From contig OZ244823.1 of assembly GCA_965220365.1 (NCBI GenBank), positions 2,790,001-2,854,000 of the forward strand: 64,000 nt of DNA. Reading direction: 5' to 3'. Below, piece by piece: positions 19,363-27,647 of this stretch (positions within the stretch are counted from its first letter, which is position 1; each line of letters opens with the position of its first letter). A program made the translations under genes and the position numbers. This DNA is from Bin80 sp965220365 (GTDB taxonomy: Bacteria; Bacteroidota; Rhodothermia; Rhodothermales; Bin80). Below the pieces are notes generated by a model. That model was not told the origin of the DNA. It did no database searches and saw only the letters and a list, made by a program, of their open reading frames with translations.

Positions 19363-20067
19363 ATGTTTAACGCATTTCGGAAATTCACCTTCCTTCTTGT
19401 ACTCATATTTTTTTCCGTTGTCACAGTAACCACAAATGCCCAAACAACCCGTTCTCCTGTATCTGTTTCTCTCCAAACAGGGCTGAGTTTAGCAACGTTC
19501 AGCTCGCATAAAGGCATTGAATTAGCTGGCGCTGATTTTGGCTATCAAAGTGGCTTCAATGTACGAGCATCCGTATTTTTTCCATTCTCCAGGGTTCTGG
19601 GCACGCAGTTAGGCGTTGGCTGGGTCCAGAAAGGATCTTCTTTCAGGATCCCCTTCGTGAATCCCGATCTTGATGAAGGCTTAGACTTGTCTGAATTGAA
19701 TATTTTCTCGAACTTTAGGACTGGATACCTTCAGATTCCTCTTTTGCTATCAATTAAGCCATCTCCAATATTTCATGTTCTTGCCGGCCCCGTCGTTTCG
19801 TTTCCACTCAGTTGCAGCGTTGAAACCTCGGTTGAACCCTCGGTTGAAATCTCGGGACTCACGGGTGGTCGTGAGTGTAACTTCGATTTAGATACCGACC
19901 TATCCATCATGGCCGGAGCAGGTGTGAATATTCCTCTATCCAGTTCTTTCTCGCTGTCACTGGATGCCGTATATGACTTCAGCACATCTGAGATTGCTGA
20001 AGGTTTCGAATCTGAAAATCGGGGTTTCTTGTTTATGGCTGGTATCCGGTTACCGCTAGATAGGTAG
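19363..20067 (+). CDS. Outer-membrane beta-barrel protein (PorT/OMP_b-brl-like)
   Basis: This 234-residue exported protein has a signal peptide ending at TNAQ. After it come alternating amphipathic strands rich in aromatic and glycine residues, for example VSVSLQTGLSLATF, RTGYLQIPLLLSIKPSPIFHVLAGPVV and SSSFSLSLDAVYDFSTSE, ending in GIRLPLDR. This is the pattern of small 8-10 strand outer-membrane barrels common in Bacteroidota-type genomes. No enzyme motif is visible and the ligand is unknown. Cys150 and Cys167 may form a disulfide within a loop. It is a lone gene; the duplicated sppA fragment just downstream suggests it was inserted here. Confidence 0.78.
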   Translation: MFNAFRKFTFLLVLIFFSVVTVTTNAQTTRSPVSVSLQTGLSLATFSSHKGIELAGADFGYQSGFNVRASVFFPFSRVLGTQLGVGWVQKGSSFRIPFVNPDLDEGLDLSELNIFSNFRTGYLQIPLLLSIKPSPIFHVLAGPVVSFPLSCSVETSVEPSVEISGLTGGRECNFDLDTDLSIMAGAGVNIPLSSSFSLSLDAVYDFSTSEIAEGFESENRGFLFMAGIRLPLDR

Positions 20068-20106
20068 TCTGGAGGCAGAACTGCTCCACCTCTTTATCAT
20101 AACATG

Positions 20107-20163
20107 GCCTGGAGAGGCTGCCCCGGCAGCCGGCTGATTGACAAACTCGTGAACCTTGATGAT
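20107..20163 (+). repeat. Copied scrap of sppA downstream of the beta-barrel gene
   Basis: Bases 20107-20163 align with sppA bases 18835-18892 (shared core CTGGAGAGGCTGCC, then CTGATTGACAAACT and AACCTTGATGAT). There are only a few mismatches and a one-base deletion that breaks the frame. It is a non-functional duplicate, in the same orientation as sppA. It places the beta-barrel gene between a full sppA 3' end and a partial copy of it, as expected from a duplication-insertion or unequal recombination event. Confidence 0.85.
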
Positions 20164-20206
20164 TCCCATATATAGTTCTGGCAACAGCTTTCATCCCTAC
20201 GCACCC

Positions 20207-22231
20207 TTAAAATTGAGTTGACTCCGATATTTGTACGATTTGTGTTGAGCTAACGGTATCCGTTTGGGAATAGCTTAGGCCAAATCCAAACGGAAAGAGA
20301 GGATCTTCACTGTCATAGGGTACATCCTCTAACTGTGCGCGAACAGCGTCCATAGACGATGGCAATTCGAACGGTAGACGCCCCGAAGGATCAAACCGCC
20401 CGAAAACCGCATCCAAGATCACTTCATCCGATGCTCCGAAATTAGCCAAGACTGCCGCAGAACTTTCCGCTATCTCTGGAATAACGGCAGGACGATCAAG
20501 GTAAATGTCAACGATTGTCGGAAGGGATTGGGTAATCGACAGTATCTCGTCCAGCTCCGCCCCCTTAAAATCCAGATCACCCTGATGAAACAACCCCTCC
20601 AGCATGCCTCCACCGCGCGGAGGTTCGTAAGGCGCATGAACCCTAAGTAGAGCCACGGTGGCCTCGGCGGGATTACTGACAACCGTAGCATAGCGAGATG
20701 CCACACTGCTATCTACATTTTGCACGAATATTCGCTCATTAGGTCCGAGAGGCAATACGGAATTACCGTCCTCTTCCCCATTCTTCAAAAGAACAATAGA
20801 CTTCTGTTGGGCAATTCGGCCTGCCTCCATAAAGGGGGCAGAGCCCACTATTCCATCAGCCGCATTTTTGTCAACGTATGGATCATCAAACAGTCCAAGC
20901 AGGAACTTATCCCTGAGCAGCCGACTCACGGAACTGTCCAGGCGTGCTTCCTGAACCCTACCTGAGTTTACCAACTCAACAATCCACTCTGGATTAGATT
21001 CTCCTCCGAATATATCAACTCCAGCCTCCAATGCTTTTTCTGCCCGATCAATAGGTGCCAAATCTTCAACACCCCATCCCGGAGATTCTAGCATGGTGAA
21101 ACCCAGTAAACCCTTACTACTCAAAACAGCCCAATCCGTACTGATAACACCTTTAAACCCAAGTTCCGTACGCAGCAGATCAGTGACAATGGAAGGGCTA
21201 AAGGCAAAACCAACACCATCTTCGGTGATACCTACACCTACAGCGTAACTCACCATGATTTGCGCAGTGTTCGCCGCCATAGCGCCCTCCACAAACGGCG
21301 ACATATGCAAGTCAAACTTGTCACCTGGATAGACCTGATCCTTACCATACGAGAAATGCGCCTCCCATCCGTCATCCTGCGGCCCGCCGCCAGGAAAATG
21401 CTTAGACATCGTTGCAACACTCTCGGTACCGACTGAGTCACCCTGCAACCCGCGAATGTATGAACGCCCCATACTAGCTGATAGGTCCGCATCTTCACCA
21501 AAAGTGCCATAAATACGCGACCAACGCGGTTCAGTCGCCAGATCAAACATGGGATGAAGTGCAAGCCTGATGCCCACTGCCAGGTATTCTTGTCGTGCAA
21601 TATTGCCAAACTCTTCGACAAGGAGTGTATCGCGCGTCGCGGCCAAGCCAATGGGTTCTGGCCAAACAGAAAAATCACCGGCAAACATCATCGCAGCCTG
21701 ACTGCTCGGAAAGCTATGCCTCGGATCTGAGGCAATAGTGATCGGAATACCTAGCCGCGTACGTTCGGCGAGGTTTTGCACGCTATTGTACCAAGCCGCC
21801 ATAGCAGCCGGATCATGACTCTGCATAATATTGAAATGATTCATGTGCCGACGCACAATCATCTCGGAATTGGTGGGAATCATGAACGTAAAAGGATTGC
21901 TCGGCATCGGTCGCTCCTGCAGGGATCCATCAGGTAATGTGCCAATCATATTGATAAACATCATCCCCGCTTTCTCCTCCAAAGTCATTTGCGATAACAC
22001 ATCCCGAACCCGCTCCGCCACAGGCGCATCAGGATTTTCGTATTGGTCCATCACACCATTCTTGTTCAAATCTCGATATTGAATGCCGTTGGCCTCCAAA
22101 ATGGGAGCTTCCGCCCCGAGGCTTGCCTTGGCGTTATTGGCCGCTATGCCGTAGTAGGCATAGAAACCCAGTACCGCAACACCGGCTAGTATCAATACTC
22201 CCAGTACGATAATGGTGATAACACGCAGCAT
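20207..22231 (-). CDS. Glycoside hydrolase family 3 protein, membrane anchored
   Basis: This 674-residue protein has one N-terminal membrane span (residues ~3-27). An EF-hand-like DLNKNGVMDQYENP segment near residue 55 could bind Ca2+. The GH3 TIM-barrel follows with the Lys-His substrate-binding pair in SKHFPGGG. The nucleophile is Asp366 in GVISTDWAV. The C-terminal alpha/beta sandwich ends in a PFGFGLSY segment typical of beta-glucosidase-type GH3 enzymes. Reported activities in the family include beta-glucosidase and beta-xylosidase, and the specificity cannot be read from sequence alone. The membrane anchor suggests periplasmic action. It is a single gene, divergent from the DUF4143 ATPase across 240 bp in which nothing else was recognised. 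Confidence 0.9.
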   Translation of the reverse strand: MLRVITIIVLGVLILAGVAVLGFYAYYGIAANNAKASLGAEAPILEANGIQYRDLNKNGVMDQYENPDAPVAERVRDVLSQMTLEEKAGMMFINMIGTLPDGSLQERPMPSNPFTFMIPTNSEMIVRRHMNHFNIMQSHDPAAMAAWYNSVQNLAERTRLGIPITIASDPRHSFPSSQAAMMFAGDFSVWPEPIGLAATRDTLLVEEFGNIARQEYLAVGIRLALHPMFDLATEPRWSRIYGTFGEDADLSASMGRSYIRGLQGDSVGTESVATMSKHFPGGGPQDDGWEAHFSYGKDQVYPGDKFDLHMSPFVEGAMAANTAQIMVSYAVGVGITEDGVGFAFSPSIVTDLLRTELGFKGVISTDWAVLSSKGLLGFTMLESPGWGVEDLAPIDRAEKALEAGVDIFGGESNPEWIVELVNSGRVQEARLDSSVSRLLRDKFLLGLFDDPYVDKNAADGIVGSAPFMEAGRIAQQKSIVLLKNGEEDGNSVLPLGPNERIFVQNVDSSVASRYATVVSNPAEATVALLRVHAPYEPPRGGGMLEGLFHQGDLDFKGAELDEILSITQSLPTIVDIYLDRPAVIPEIAESSAAVLANFGASDEVILDAVFGRFDPSGRLPFELPSSMDAVRAQLEDVPYDSEDPLFPFGFGLSYSQTDTVSSTQIVQISESTQF

Positions 22232-22471
22232 AAGAATTCCTCCCCGTAGCAGGTTAATAAATTACGTTCGTCATGAAAATAAGGATACGACACTAAAGTG
22301 TCCGCCCGAGAGTCCCCGTTGGCTGAACCACCTGAACCTGGATCTGCCAAGCCTGAAACCGATGCTTGGACCGATTGAACAAACACCAGGAGCAGATCAT
22401 GGAGCAACTCTTTGGAAACACAAACTGCGATATAGTGTATATTGTGCATTCAGAATGCATAATCTACACTT

Positions 22472-23695
22472 ATGCAGTACAAATACATCCATCGGTCACT
22501 TGAACCGGTCATAAAAAAGGCGGCATCCGAATTTCCCGCGGTTGTTTTAACCGGCCCACGCCAATCTGGGAAAACTACTTTGCTAAAGCATTTATTTGGT
22601 CACCGGTATCAATATATCTCTGTTGAACCTCCAGATGTCCGCGCAGCGGCTATAGAGGATCCGCGTGGATTTTTGGAACAATACCGTCAACCGGTCATCA
22701 TTGACGAAGTGCAATACACGCCGGACCTGCTTCCCTACATCAAGGAAAAAATTGATGTTGACCGAAACCGTGCTGGCCAGTTCCTCTTGACTGGATCTCA
22801 GAACCTTCTCCTTGCCGAGAAGGTTACCGAATCACTGGCGGGGCGCGCTGCATTACTACGACTCCTCCCTCTATCAAGGCGGGAAGAAGAGGGACACCCC
22901 CAGCAACCCGCCGTCTGGGAACATGCGCAGGTGACGAGTTCGAAAACCTTGGGTGGATTTGGAAATCTTTGGAAAAGCTTTCTTCGCGGTGGCTACCCAG
23001 AGCTGGCGATTGACCCCAGCCGGGATTTGTCATTATGGCACGCGAGCTATATCCAGACATATCTTGAGCGAGACGTACGTACCTTGCGTCAAGTTGGTGA
23101 CCTCACACAGTATCAGTCATTCCTGCGCGTGTTAGCCGCAAGAAGTGGCCAAATGCTGAATATGACCACTCTAGGCCGTGACCTTGGAGTCGCAGTCAAT
23201 ACGATCAAGGCATGGCTTTCCATCCTTGAGGCTACGTATCAAATAATAGTGTTGCGACCGTATCATACCAACATTGGCAAACGACTTGTTAAGACACCCA
23301 AGGTATTTTTTTTCGATGTTGGCACACTCTGTCACCTTGTTGGCCTGAAAGATCCTACACACGCAGCGGCTGGTCCGATGGGCGATGCTATTTTTAAGAC
23401 TGCTGTTCTGTCTGAAATAGTTCGAACGCTAACCCACAGGGGAATTCAACCACAAATATATTTCTGGCGTACTGTGGGTGGTTCGGAAATTGATTTCATT
23501 GTTAATACGGACCACGGCCTTATTCCAATTGAAGTAAAACTGTCCGCAACTCCACGTCCTGCGATGGCATCCACCATTCGGGTTTTTCAACGCGATCTGG
23601 GAGAAACTGCGCTACCTGGGTATGTGGTACATCCAGGCGATATACGATTGCCACTGGGGCAGCGTGTAACCGCTATACCTTTTGCTGATTTGTAG
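22472..23695 (+). CDS. AAA ATPase with C-terminal DUF4143
   Basis: The 407-residue protein begins with Walker A GPRQSGKTT (28-36) and Walker B VIIDEVQ (Asp78-Glu79), followed by the sensor-like LTGSQN. The C-terminal half is the DUF4143 region, with a PD-(D/E)XK-like pattern SEIDFIV...PIEVKLS. This two-domain family is widespread, often multicopy and on mobile DNA in bacteria and archaea. Its biological role is unproven, although toxin-antitoxin-like or nucleic-acid-related roles have been proposed. It is a single gene whose neighbours (GH3 and gpmI) are unrelated. Confidence 0.88.
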   Translation: MQYKYIHRSLEPVIKKAASEFPAVVLTGPRQSGKTTLLKHLFGHRYQYISVEPPDVRAAAIEDPRGFLEQYRQPVIIDEVQYTPDLLPYIKEKIDVDRNRAGQFLLTGSQNLLLAEKVTESLAGRAALLRLLPLSRREEEGHPQQPAVWEHAQVTSSKTLGGFGNLWKSFLRGGYPELAIDPSRDLSLWHASYIQTYLERDVRTLRQVGDLTQYQSFLRVLAARSGQMLNMTTLGRDLGVAVNTIKAWLSILEATYQIIVLRPYHTNIGKRLVKTPKVFFFDVGTLCHLVGLKDPTHAAAGPMGDAIFKTAVLSEIVRTLTHRGIQPQIYFWRTVGGSEIDFIVNTDHGLIPIEVKLSATPRPAMASTIRVFQRDLGETALPGYVVHPGDIRLPLGQRVTAIPFADL

Positions 23696-23882
23696 CGAAA
23701 GTAAGCTCAGTGTTGGGTGCAGCCCAAATTACGGTGTTTCTCGGGCGATGCCCACCCGCCCCAGATTATTGCGCATGTGTCCTCCATTTTTGGTTCAGTG
23801 ATCTCGGACTTATGGATTGCGGTGCATACGCAGTGCACCCTGATGTATGTCTATAATCTCTTTGCTCCGTGCGTTGCAGTTT

Positions 23883-25391
23883 TCAGATATCAACAAGGAC
23901 CCTCCCCGTCATCGCTTGCGGAATTTCTAAACCCATCAACCGTAAAATCGTGGGAGCGACATCCCCTAACTTGCCTGGTTGGATCGGTCCCTTAAAGCCA
24001 TCCCTGATAATCAGATGTGGCACGAGTGCGGTAGAGTGAGTCGTATTCGAGGATCCATCCTGATTTCGCATACGGTCGGCATTCCCGTGATCTGCGATAA
24101 TACTGATACTGTATCCCGCAGCATGAGCGGATTCTACCACAACACGTACAGCTTCATCAACTGCCTCAACCGCCTTGACCGCCGCCTCAAATACACCCGT
24201 ATGTCCTACCATATCCGGATTGGCAAAGTTGAGACACACAAAATCGAATTCCTCCTGCCTCAATGCTTCGGCTGCGCGGTCTGCCACCTCGGGCGCACTC
24301 ATTTCCGGCTGGAGATCATAGGTGGGCACCTTCGGAGAGGCAACCAGCAAACGCTCCTCGCCCTCAAATAATTCCTCGCGTCCTCCACTGAAGAAAAAGG
24401 TTACATGTGGATATTTTTCCGTTTCTGCCACTCTCAACTGCCGTAATCCAGCACTGGCTACGACCTCGCCCAATGTTTGATCAAGATCTACCTTGTCAAA
24501 TGCCACCGGCAGCCCAAACTTCTTGTCATATGGAGTGAGCGTAGAAAAATATAACCGCTCAAATGAAGCTACCTCAAACTCGGCGCTTGTCGGACTTTGG
24601 GTAAATGCATTGACCAATTGGCGCCCACGGTCCGCTCTGAAATTGAAGAATATGACCGCATCGCCATCAGTGATACATGTCGGCTCAATAATGTGTGGCT
24701 CAATAAATTCGTCCGTGATGCCAGCCGCATAGCTCGACTCGAAGGCCGCTGCTGCACTTTCACAAACCTCCCCCTCCCCATGCACCAGCATCTGATAAGC
24801 CTTCCGCGTACGCTCCCACCGCCGATCACGATCCATCGCATGGTATCGACCGATCACTGTGACGATTCGTGCCAAGTGTCCCGCACGCTTTTCAAACTGC
24901 TGGACATAATGAGCACCGCCGTGAGGGTCGGCATCTCTGCCGTCTGTAAATGCATGGACACAGACCTGATCACGGGAAAGGCCTTCACGCTTCGCCAACT
25001 CGCAGAGAGCAATGAGATGGTTAATGTGACTGTGCACTCCTCCATCAGAAAACAGACCCATTAAATGCAGGCGCGTATTTCGGGCATGTCGTGCAGCCGT
25101 TACGAGCACCTCGTTTTCGAAGATTGAGCCATCTTCAATCGCCAGATCAATGCGTGTAATATCCTGATTCACAACCCGCCCCGCCCCTAAATTCATATGT
25201 CCCACCTCGCTGTTGCCCATCTGCCCAGGAGGCAAGCCAACCGCCCTTCCGGAAGCCTCCATGTTGCCATGTGGGTACCTTGCAAACAGATCATCCAAAA
25301 ATGGTTTTCGGGCTTGATCTATTGCACTCACAGACGGGTCAACGGCTATGCCATACCCGTCCAGAATAATGAGAATATGTTTCTTCGGCAT
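23883..25391 (-). CDS. gpmI: 2,3-bisphosphoglycerate-independent phosphoglycerate mutase
   Basis: GpmI interconverts 3- and 2-phosphoglycerate in glycolysis and gluconeogenesis using two Mn2+. The start at 25391 (MPKKHILIILDGYG) puts the metal-binding Asp at residue 10 and gives 502 residues. PGQMGNSEVGHMNLGAGRV holds the catalytic Ser region; HAFTDGRDADP and SIIADHGNADRM hold further metal ligands. The ORF extension to 25421 overlaps nth and was rejected. It follows nth by 22 bp and may be co-transcribed with it. Confidence 0.97.
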   Translation of the reverse strand: MPKKHILIILDGYGIAVDPSVSAIDQARKPFLDDLFARYPHGNMEASGRAVGLPPGQMGNSEVGHMNLGAGRVVNQDITRIDLAIEDGSIFENEVLVTAARHARNTRLHLMGLFSDGGVHSHINHLIALCELAKREGLSRDQVCVHAFTDGRDADPHGGAHYVQQFEKRAGHLARIVTVIGRYHAMDRDRRWERTRKAYQMLVHGEGEVCESAAAAFESSYAAGITDEFIEPHIIEPTCITDGDAVIFFNFRADRGRQLVNAFTQSPTSAEFEVASFERLYFSTLTPYDKKFGLPVAFDKVDLDQTLGEVVASAGLRQLRVAETEKYPHVTFFFSGGREELFEGEERLLVASPKVPTYDLQPEMSAPEVADRAAEALRQEEFDFVCLNFANPDMVGHTGVFEAAVKAVEAVDEAVRVVVESAHAAGYSISIIADHGNADRMRNQDGSSNTTHSTALVPHLIIRDGFKGPIQPGKLGDVAPTILRLMGLEIPQAMTGRVLVDI

Positions 25392-25413
25392 CTTGATCGT
25401 CTCTGCAAATAGG

Positions 25414-26265
25414 TTAATCAATGCGGTAATCGCGAACGGTTTTTAACGTCAGCCCGGTTTTGGATAGATACACGTTCATAGAATCGCACTTTGGACAGGC
25501 GAACTGTACCGTTCCAGTGCGGTCAAGTCTGGAGATGGGTTGATCAAAGTAATGACGCCGGGTTGCGCAGTAGTAGCTCCCCTTTGTGGGGTCCAAACCT
25601 TTGATCGGCTTGGGAAGCCCCTGAAGAGCTTCATAGTATTTGCAGACACTTGTCACGACACAATTCGAACAATTAGGGCTCCGGGCAGTGCAGGTATACC
25701 TGCCGTGAAGGATCAAAAGATGATGGGCCCGCCCCCAGTCATCCCGAGGGATTACCCGCTTCAATCCCAATTCCACCTTGAGGGGTGTTCCCGCCTGGTC
25801 TACAAGACCAATCCGGTTGGCAACCCGAAATACATGCGTATCCACGGGTAGGGCGTCCCGATCCCCGAATGCAACTGAGGAAACGACCTGTGCCGTCTTC
25901 CTGCCAACTCCTGGCAATTTCATGAGGGAAGCCTGATCTTCAGGGAGCTTTCCATCATACTCAGACATAACCTGCGTTGCCATCCCCACTAAATGCCTAG
26001 CCTTGTTATTCGGATAGGAGATAGATGCAATGACATGGGCAACCTCTTCTGGAGTTGCCGCCGCAAGTACTTTGAATGTGGGCCATACTTTGAACAGCTC
26101 CGGCGTGACTAGGTTAACACGTGCATCCGTGCACTGTGCAGAGAGAATGACAGCAACAATGAGCTCATACTCACTCGAGAATCTGAGCTCTGTCTCCGGG
26201 CGTGAAATTACTTCTGAAAGCGCGTCAATCACAATGTGTGCGCGCTTCTTTCTGCCTAAGTACAT
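25414..26265 (-). CDS. nth: Endonuclease III (DNA glycosylase/AP lyase) with C-terminal extension
   Basis: Nth excises oxidised pyrimidines and cleaves the abasic site. The helix-hairpin-helix LPGVGRKTAQ carries the catalytic Lys, and the catalytic Asp is in VDTHVFRVANR. The [4Fe-4S] cluster ligands fit CTARSPNCSNCVVTSVC (C-x6-C-x2-C-x5-C). The canonical protein ends soon after this cluster, at about 210 residues. This one is 283 residues, with an extra ~65-residue tail containing YYCATRRHYF and FACPKCDS, possibly a small metal-binding knuckle. Its start is only 15 bp from that of the divergent DUF4105 gene. Confidence 0.94.
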   Translation of the reverse strand: MYLGRKKRAHIVIDALSEVISRPETELRFSSEYELIVAVILSAQCTDARVNLVTPELFKVWPTFKVLAAATPEEVAHVIASISYPNNKARHLVGMATQVMSEYDGKLPEDQASLMKLPGVGRKTAQVVSSVAFGDRDALPVDTHVFRVANRIGLVDQAGTPLKVELGLKRVIPRDDWGRAHHLLILHGRYTCTARSPNCSNCVVTSVCKYYEALQGLPKPIKGLDPTKGSYYCATRRHYFDQPISRLDRTGTVQFACPKCDSMNVYLSKTGLTLKTVRDYRID

Positions 26266-26280
26266 AGACCTGTAAAGGGT

Positions 26281-27468
26281 ATGCGGTTAACTCGTTCAAG
26301 ACTCATACTGTTCATCCTCTCAGTCCTGATTTCTGCCGGAATCAGATTCAGTGCACACGCACAGATCTCAGATTCAGCACGTGTATCCATCTTAACCATC
26401 TACCCTGGAGATGCCATCTACACTTTGTGGGGGCACAGCGCACTTCGAATTGAGGATCCGGTTACACAAACCGATATCTCCTACAACTATGGGACCTTTG
26501 ATTTCAGGAACCCTTTATCCTTCATCCTTCGCTTTGCCTATGGGAAGCTGGATTATCGACTGTCTTTACACTACTCTCCCGCCTTGGTTGAAAATTCCTG
26601 GGTTACACTGGGACGCGGCGTTGTCGAACAGCAGCTATCTATGACCATGGAAGAGACTCGCGCCCTTTACGAGTACTTATCCATTAATGCACTCCCAGCG
26701 AACCGTGTCTACCGTTATGATTTTCTATATGATAATTGTGCAACGCGCATCCTTGATGCCCTGGAATATGCACTCCAGACCGAAATAGCAGACTCAACCT
26801 CTACAGGAATCACGTTTCGCAACCTGATTCAGCCATACCTGCGGACACATGCGGGGTTGGATCTGGCGATTAATCTTGCAATGGGGATTCCCGTAGACCA
26901 GGAGGCGACCCAACGACAGCTGAGTTTCCTGCCGATCGAACTGCAAGTCTTGCTGGAAAATGCGCAAACACGTGCTGGAACACCGCTGGTTGCGCAAACC
27001 GATACACTCTTTGGGAATCCGGTTACTCCTGCACCGCGACGCACCATGTCCTTCCCGACTATCGTGGGATGGCTCATCCTCCTAACTGCACTATTCCTCT
27101 TTGTGCGCGATATCCCTCAGCCTCGCAGACGGGTTTTTGACACCGTCCTATTGGGAATCGTGACCGTACTCGGACTCCTGATTACATTTTTCTGGCTCGT
27201 CTCTCTTCACGAAATCACTCGTCCGAATCTGCACATTCTGTGGGCCTGGCCTCTGCATGTCCTCCCGCTTTTCTTCTCCCGAAAACCCTGGACAACCGTG
27301 TACTGGTATGCTGCAACGTGTGCTGCTGCTGTTTTTGTGTTCGGGGCACTCTGGTGGGCACAATCTCTTCCACCTGCAACCATCCCGATGGCACTGGCAA
27401 TGGCACTCCGATGCTTCATCCTTGCCCGAGTACCGCGTACGGGATTTGAACCCGTGTTACCGGCGTGA
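26281..27468 (+). CDS. DUF4105-domain membrane protein
   Basis: The 395-residue product has a signal peptide ending at SAHAQ. A periplasmic DUF4105 domain (residues ~30-190) contains TLWGHSALRIEDP and YRYDFLYDNCATRILDAL, the conserved His and Cys-containing segments of that family. The C-terminal half has about four membrane spans. DUF4105 is related to NlpC/P60-like papain folds by its conserved Cys/His pattern, but its activity is not established. The last 38 bases run antisense through tRNA-Glu, so the terminal VPRTGFEPVLPA is encoded by the complement of the tRNA acceptor and T-arm. It is divergent from nth with only 15 bp between start codons. Confidence 0.8.
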   Translation: MRLTRSRLILFILSVLISAGIRFSAHAQISDSARVSILTIYPGDAIYTLWGHSALRIEDPVTQTDISYNYGTFDFRNPLSFILRFAYGKLDYRLSLHYSPALVENSWVTLGRGVVEQQLSMTMEETRALYEYLSINALPANRVYRYDFLYDNCATRILDALEYALQTEIADSTSTGITFRNLIQPYLRTHAGLDLAINLAMGIPVDQEATQRQLSFLPIELQVLLENAQTRAGTPLVAQTDTLFGNPVTPAPRRTMSFPTIVGWLILLTALFLFVRDIPQPRRRVFDTVLLGIVTVLGLLITFFWLVSLHEITRPNLHILWAWPLHVLPLFFSRKPWTTVYWYAATCAAAVFVFGALWWAQSLPPATIPMALAMALRCFILARVPRTGFEPVLPA

Positions 27469-27503
27469 AAGGCCGGCGTCCTAGACCCCTAGACGAACGC
27501 GGC
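27431..27503 (-). tRNA. tRNA-Glu (anticodon UUC)
   Basis: The minus strand folds as a complete 73-nt cloverleaf. It has acceptor GCCGCGT pairing with ACGCGGT (one G-U), D-arm GTCTAGGGGTCTAGGAC, anticodon stem CCGGC/GCCGG with loop CTTTCAC (anticodon TTC), and T-loop TTCAAAT. The discriminator is A and CCA is not encoded. It overlaps the 3' end of the convergent DUF4105 CDS by 38 bp and lies 13 bp downstream of tRNA-His. Confidence 0.97.
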
Positions 27504-27516
27504 AAATATTTATAAG

Positions 27517-27591
27517 GGTGACCGAGGGGACTTGAACCCCCGACCTCCAGGGCCACAACCTGGCGCTCTAACCGCCTGAGCTACGGTCACC
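27517..27591 (-). tRNA. tRNA-His (anticodon GUG)
   Basis: The cloverleaf has acceptor GTGACCG/CGGTCAC, D-arm GCTCAGGCGGTTAGAGC, anticodon stem CCAGG/CCTGG with loop TTGTGGC (anticodon GTG), and T-arm GGGGG TTCAAGT CCCCT. The discriminator is C73 and the next base 5' of the acceptor is an encoded G-1 that can pair with it. This G-1:C73 pair is the identity element expected of tRNA-His. It probably shares a transcript with tRNA-Glu. Confidence 0.97.
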
Positions 27592-27647
27592 ATTTTTGGC
27601 TACTCCCAAATTTACGCATGAACAACCTACAATGACAAAAGATCACG

